Shown here piece by piece: positions 7,264 through 9,008 of a stretch of DNA of 9,008 nucleotides (position 1 is the first letter of the stretch; the number at the start of each line of letters is the position of its first letter). The notes under the pieces were generated by a model. It made no database searches. It was not told the DNA's origin and was given only the letters and a program-made list of their open reading frames with translations. This DNA is from Nitratifractor sp. (GTDB lineage: Bacteria > Campylobacterota > Campylobacteria > Campylobacterales > Sulfurovaceae). The stretch lies in contig JANTGQ010000043.1 in NCBI GenBank assembly GCA_024762845.1, positions 1 to 9,008 on the forward strand, written 5' to 3'. A program made the translations under genes and the position numbers.

Positions 7264-8137
7264 AATCTATAATATTTCTCTCTAATCTTTTTATTGTAAA
7301 GCTTTTAGCAATACCTGTAATTGTCAGGTATGCTCGTTTAGAAACCTCTAGTGGCATAGTAGCTGGAATACCCATATTGGTTTTTGTAAAAAAGAGCCGC
7401 TCTTTAGGAAAAGTTGGTTCAGTGCATCCAAAACATGGAGTTCCTACGATAGTTTTAGAGCTTGTATCATTCCATAAAATTTTATTACAACTTCCTCTAC
7501 TATATGGACCTTGGCAACCATGCTCATAAAAAGAGCACCCCTCTTTATGTCCAAAACCTTTTGTATCTATCTTCCACTCAAAATACTCATTTCTACTACA
7601 CCCGGTATGCACTGTAATATTATAAAGCTCTTGTGGTCTATTGAGTTTATCAATAGGTATAGTGTTACCACTACCAAGCATCTGCAAAACATAAGAGAGC
7701 CATTTTGGGTGTATGGGACAGCCAGGAAGAGAGATTAGTTTATCTTTGTAACTGTTAAAATTCTCTTTCACTCTCTCTTTATCGAAACAGAAGCCACTTA
7801 TTCTTTCTGGATCATACTCTTTAAAAACTCCACCAAAAGTTGCACAGGTGCCTGCTGTAATAATATGTTTTGCCTCTTGTGCATAGTTCTCTATCAACTT
7901 GCTATAATCAACACCATTTTTGATTAAGCCCTTCTTTATAGAACCCTCTATTATCAATATATCACACTCTAGCTGTTTGTGTAAAATATCTTCTAAGCTG
8001 TATTTTGTATCAATGAGAGGAAAATAGATTAGTTCAAATTTTGAGAGAATTGCAAAAAGGTCAGGATGGTTAAAAAACGAGTGACTATTACCGTTACAGG
8101 TAAGAGACTGCAGCCAAAGAAGTTTTAACTTTTTCAT
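7253..8137 (-). CDS. Group 2-type cytoplasmic [NiFe] hydrogenase small subunit (294 aa)
   Basis: This is the Fe-S subunit partner of the following gene. Cluster ligands: proximal C14, C98, C140, with N17 in place of the second cysteine (TCNGNSH); distal H177, C180, C201, C208; medial C217, C235, C238. It starts almost directly at the first Fe-S motif, with no Tat signal and no C-terminal membrane helix, so it should stay in the cytoplasm. The C-terminal part (TPCFGCTEPTFP, then a short basic tail) resembles cyanobacterial HupS, a group 2 protein that also has CxGN. The ATG at 8137 overlaps the tetR stop in ATGA (4 bp), which indicates coupled translation. No histidine kinase or electron-accepting diaphorase subunit is next to it, so its redox partner is not visible here. 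Confidence 0.92.
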   Translation of the reverse strand: MKKLKLLWLQSLTCNGNSHSFFNHPDLFAILSKFELIYFPLIDTKYSLEDILHKQLECDILIIEGSIKKGLIKNGVDYSKLIENYAQEAKHIITAGTCATFGGVFKEYDPERISGFCFDKERVKENFNSYKDKLISLPGCPIHPKWLSYVLQMLGSGNTIPIDKLNRPQELYNITVHTGCSRNEYFEWKIDTKGFGHKEGCSFYEHGCQGPYSRGSCNKILWNDTSSKTIVGTPCFGCTEPTFPKERLFFTKTNMGIPATMPLEVSKRAYLTITGIAKSFTIKRLERNIIDYDS

Positions 8138-8727
8138 CTCTTTAGTGCATTGTATATATTGTAAGAGATGTCATCTATATACGCTTCTAACTCATTTGGT
8201 AAAATCTCTTCGCCTTTTAAAAAAACCATGCCGCCAAGGTAGCCCATAAAGAGTCCAAAAGCAGAAAAAAAGTCTTGATCTCTTAACTCGCCACACTCTA
8301 CACCATTATCAAAAAATATCATAATTTCAGTTACAAATCCAGAGACACAAAGCATACCTTCACACCCATCCTTAAAGACATCTCTATACGAGAGATAGAC
8401 TCTTAAAAAGTACTCTATCATCTCTGGGCGCTCTTTTGCCATGGAAAAGTAGAGTTCTACTATCATCTTTATCTTTTTTTCTGTTGAGGTATCTAGCGCG
8501 TTTACTTTTCTTATCTCTGCCCCAACAGTTTCTGAAGTATATTTAAGAAGCTCTTTTGCCAATATATCTTTAGATTTAAAATAGTTGTAGAGGTTTCCTA
8601 CACTCATATTTAACTGCTTTGCAATATCTGGTATTGTAGTTTTATGAAATCCATTTGAAGAGAAAAGTTTTAAAGAAGCCAAAATTATAGATTCTCTTTT
8701 TAAGGCTTTTTTATCCAAGTTTATCAA
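8134..8727 (-). CDS. TetR/AcrR-family transcriptional regulator (197 aa)
   Basis: The N-terminal 55 residues form a TetR-type DNA-binding domain: helix 1 (RESIILASLKLFSSNGF), then IPDIAKQLNMSVGNLYNYF with the recognition helix near 42-50, followed by KSKDILAKELL. The rest (about 65-197) is a helical ligand-binding and dimer domain with no recognised ligand pocket; it contains C122, C127 and C145. The start is set at TTG 8727, which has AAAGG 7 nt upstream and gives the usual TetR length. A longer frame from TTG 8808 would add 27 hydrophobic residues and begin inside a hairpin. It is the first gene of an operon with the group 2 hydrogenase. The paired palindromes before hydA are the best candidate targets, so it probably represses hydABCDE; its signal is unknown. 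Confidence 0.87.
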   Translation of the reverse strand: MINLDKKALKRESIILASLKLFSSNGFHKTTIPDIAKQLNMSVGNLYNYFKSKDILAKELLKYTSETVGAEIRKVNALDTSTEKKIKMIVELYFSMAKERPEMIEYFLRVYLSYRDVFKDGCEGMLCVSGFVTEIMIFFDNGVECGELRDQDFFSAFGLFMGYLGGMVFLKGEEILPNELEAYIDDISYNIYNALKR

Positions 8728-8734
8728 GAGTATA

Positions 8735-8739
8735 CCTTT
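8735..8739 (-). promoter_or_regulatory. Ribosome binding site deciding the tetR start
   Basis: AAAGG on the minus strand lies 7 nt before TTG 8727. No ATG lies in frame before the helix-turn-helix, so this site is the main reason to place the start here. The site is also inside one arm of an imperfect inverted repeat (8731-8768), which could hide it in an mRNA hairpin. Confidence 0.5.
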
Positions 8740-8797
8740 TTGGTAAATTGTATCATAAAAGAGGTATAAGATTAAAGAGAATATGTAGTGTGGTGTG

Positions 8798-8821
8798 GCA
8801 AAAGGCAATGAAACCTTTTGC
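8798..8821. terminator. Perfect 8-bp hairpin between the cytochrome c gene and the tetR operon
   Basis: GCAAAAGG and CCTTTTGC pair perfectly around an 8-nt loop, starting 8 nt after the cytochrome c stop. On the minus strand no U-run follows, so it is not a canonical intrinsic terminator in the direction of the genes; T-rich sequence follows only in plus-strand reading. It may stop transcription weakly or protect the cytochrome mRNA end. Confidence 0.4.
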
Positions 8822-8828
8822 TAAAAAT

Positions 8829-9008
8829 TTATTTTAATGAAGAGATATATTCAGCTACTGCTTTGATATCTTCGTCGCTAAGTGGTCCTGCTTGACCTTT
8901 CATTAGCATACCCATACCTGCTACGTTTCTTGTACCAGCTTTATACTCTTGTAGTTTTTTCTCTAAATCAGCAGCTGCTTGACCTGCAATAATTTCTGAC
9001 TTTCCAAG
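8829..9008 (-). CDS. Small class I cytochrome c (c553-like), C-terminal part only
   Basis: The frame is open from the window edge and gives the last 59 residues before TAA. The sequence GMGMLMKGQAGPLSDEDIKAVAEYISSLK has the typical end of a monohaem c553-type cytochrome: a methionine-rich loop supplying the sixth haem-iron ligand, followed by the LSDEDIxAVAxYI C-terminal helix. The CxxCH haem site and the export signal would lie outside the window, so they cannot be confirmed. Such proteins are small periplasmic electron carriers, often serving terminal oxidases. It is on the same strand as the tetR operon but about 100 bp away with a hairpin between, so a functional link to hydrogenase is not shown. 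Confidence 0.85.
   Translation of the reverse strand, partial: LGKSEIIAGQAAADLEKKLQEYKAGTRNVAGMGMLMKGQAGPLSDEDIKAVAEYISSLK

Noticed and set aside
8728..8808. Longer TetR frame starting at TTG 8808 (27 extra residues)
   Set aside because: The added residues are hydrophobic and unlike TetR N-termini, the codon lies in the loop of the 8798-8821 hairpin, and TTG 8727 has a better placed AAAGG and gives the usual length.
1..9008. CRISPR arrays, insertion sequences, tRNA or rRNA genes, transfer signs
   Set aside because: No regularly spaced repeats, transposase motifs, terminal inverted repeats or structured RNA genes were seen; base composition is even across the genes by eye.

Overview
The window is AT-rich and fully coding apart from short gaps, with every gene on the minus strand. 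Protein character (HydABCDE-type hydrogenase operon, HypF-like HydE, c553-like cytochrome) points to a Campylobacterota (epsilonproteobacterial) chemolithotroph, most likely Sulfurimonas-like. This is inferred from gene content and similarity; no search was run.

Read in the direction of transcription (high to low coordinates), the window starts with the C-terminal end of a small class I cytochrome c (9008-8829), followed by a perfect 8-bp hairpin. Next comes a tightly coupled three-gene operon (8727-5971): a TetR/AcrR-family regulator, then the small and large subunits of a cytoplasmic group 2-type [NiFe] hydrogenase. These genes overlap by 4 bp and 11 bp. The hydrogenase has no Tat signal, no membrane anchor and no C-terminal processing peptide on its large subunit, which are traits shared with H2-sensing (HupUV/HoxBC-type) enzymes.

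A 153-bp non-coding gap (5818-5970) follows. It carries two near-identical palindromes (14 of 15 bases the same, 44 bp apart) that look like TetR-family operators, plus a possible promoter.

After the gap is the operon of a periplasm-facing, membrane-bound group 1 uptake hydrogenase: hydA (Tat-exported small subunit), hydB (NiFe large subunit with a 20-residue processing tail), hydC (cytochrome b anchor that passes electrons to quinone), hydD (maturation peptidase family) and hydE (HypF-like accessory protein, cut by the window edge).

The layout suggests, but does not prove, a local H2-responsive circuit: the cytoplasmic hydrogenase is co-translated with a TetR repressor whose probable operators lie in front of the energy-conserving hydrogenase operon. 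Oddities include a CxGN instead of CxGC proximal-cluster motif in both small subunits, a HydD peptidase lacking two of the three expected nickel-binding residues, a DVC instead of DPC motif in the second large subunit, and a 65-residue N-terminal region before the Tat motif of HydA.
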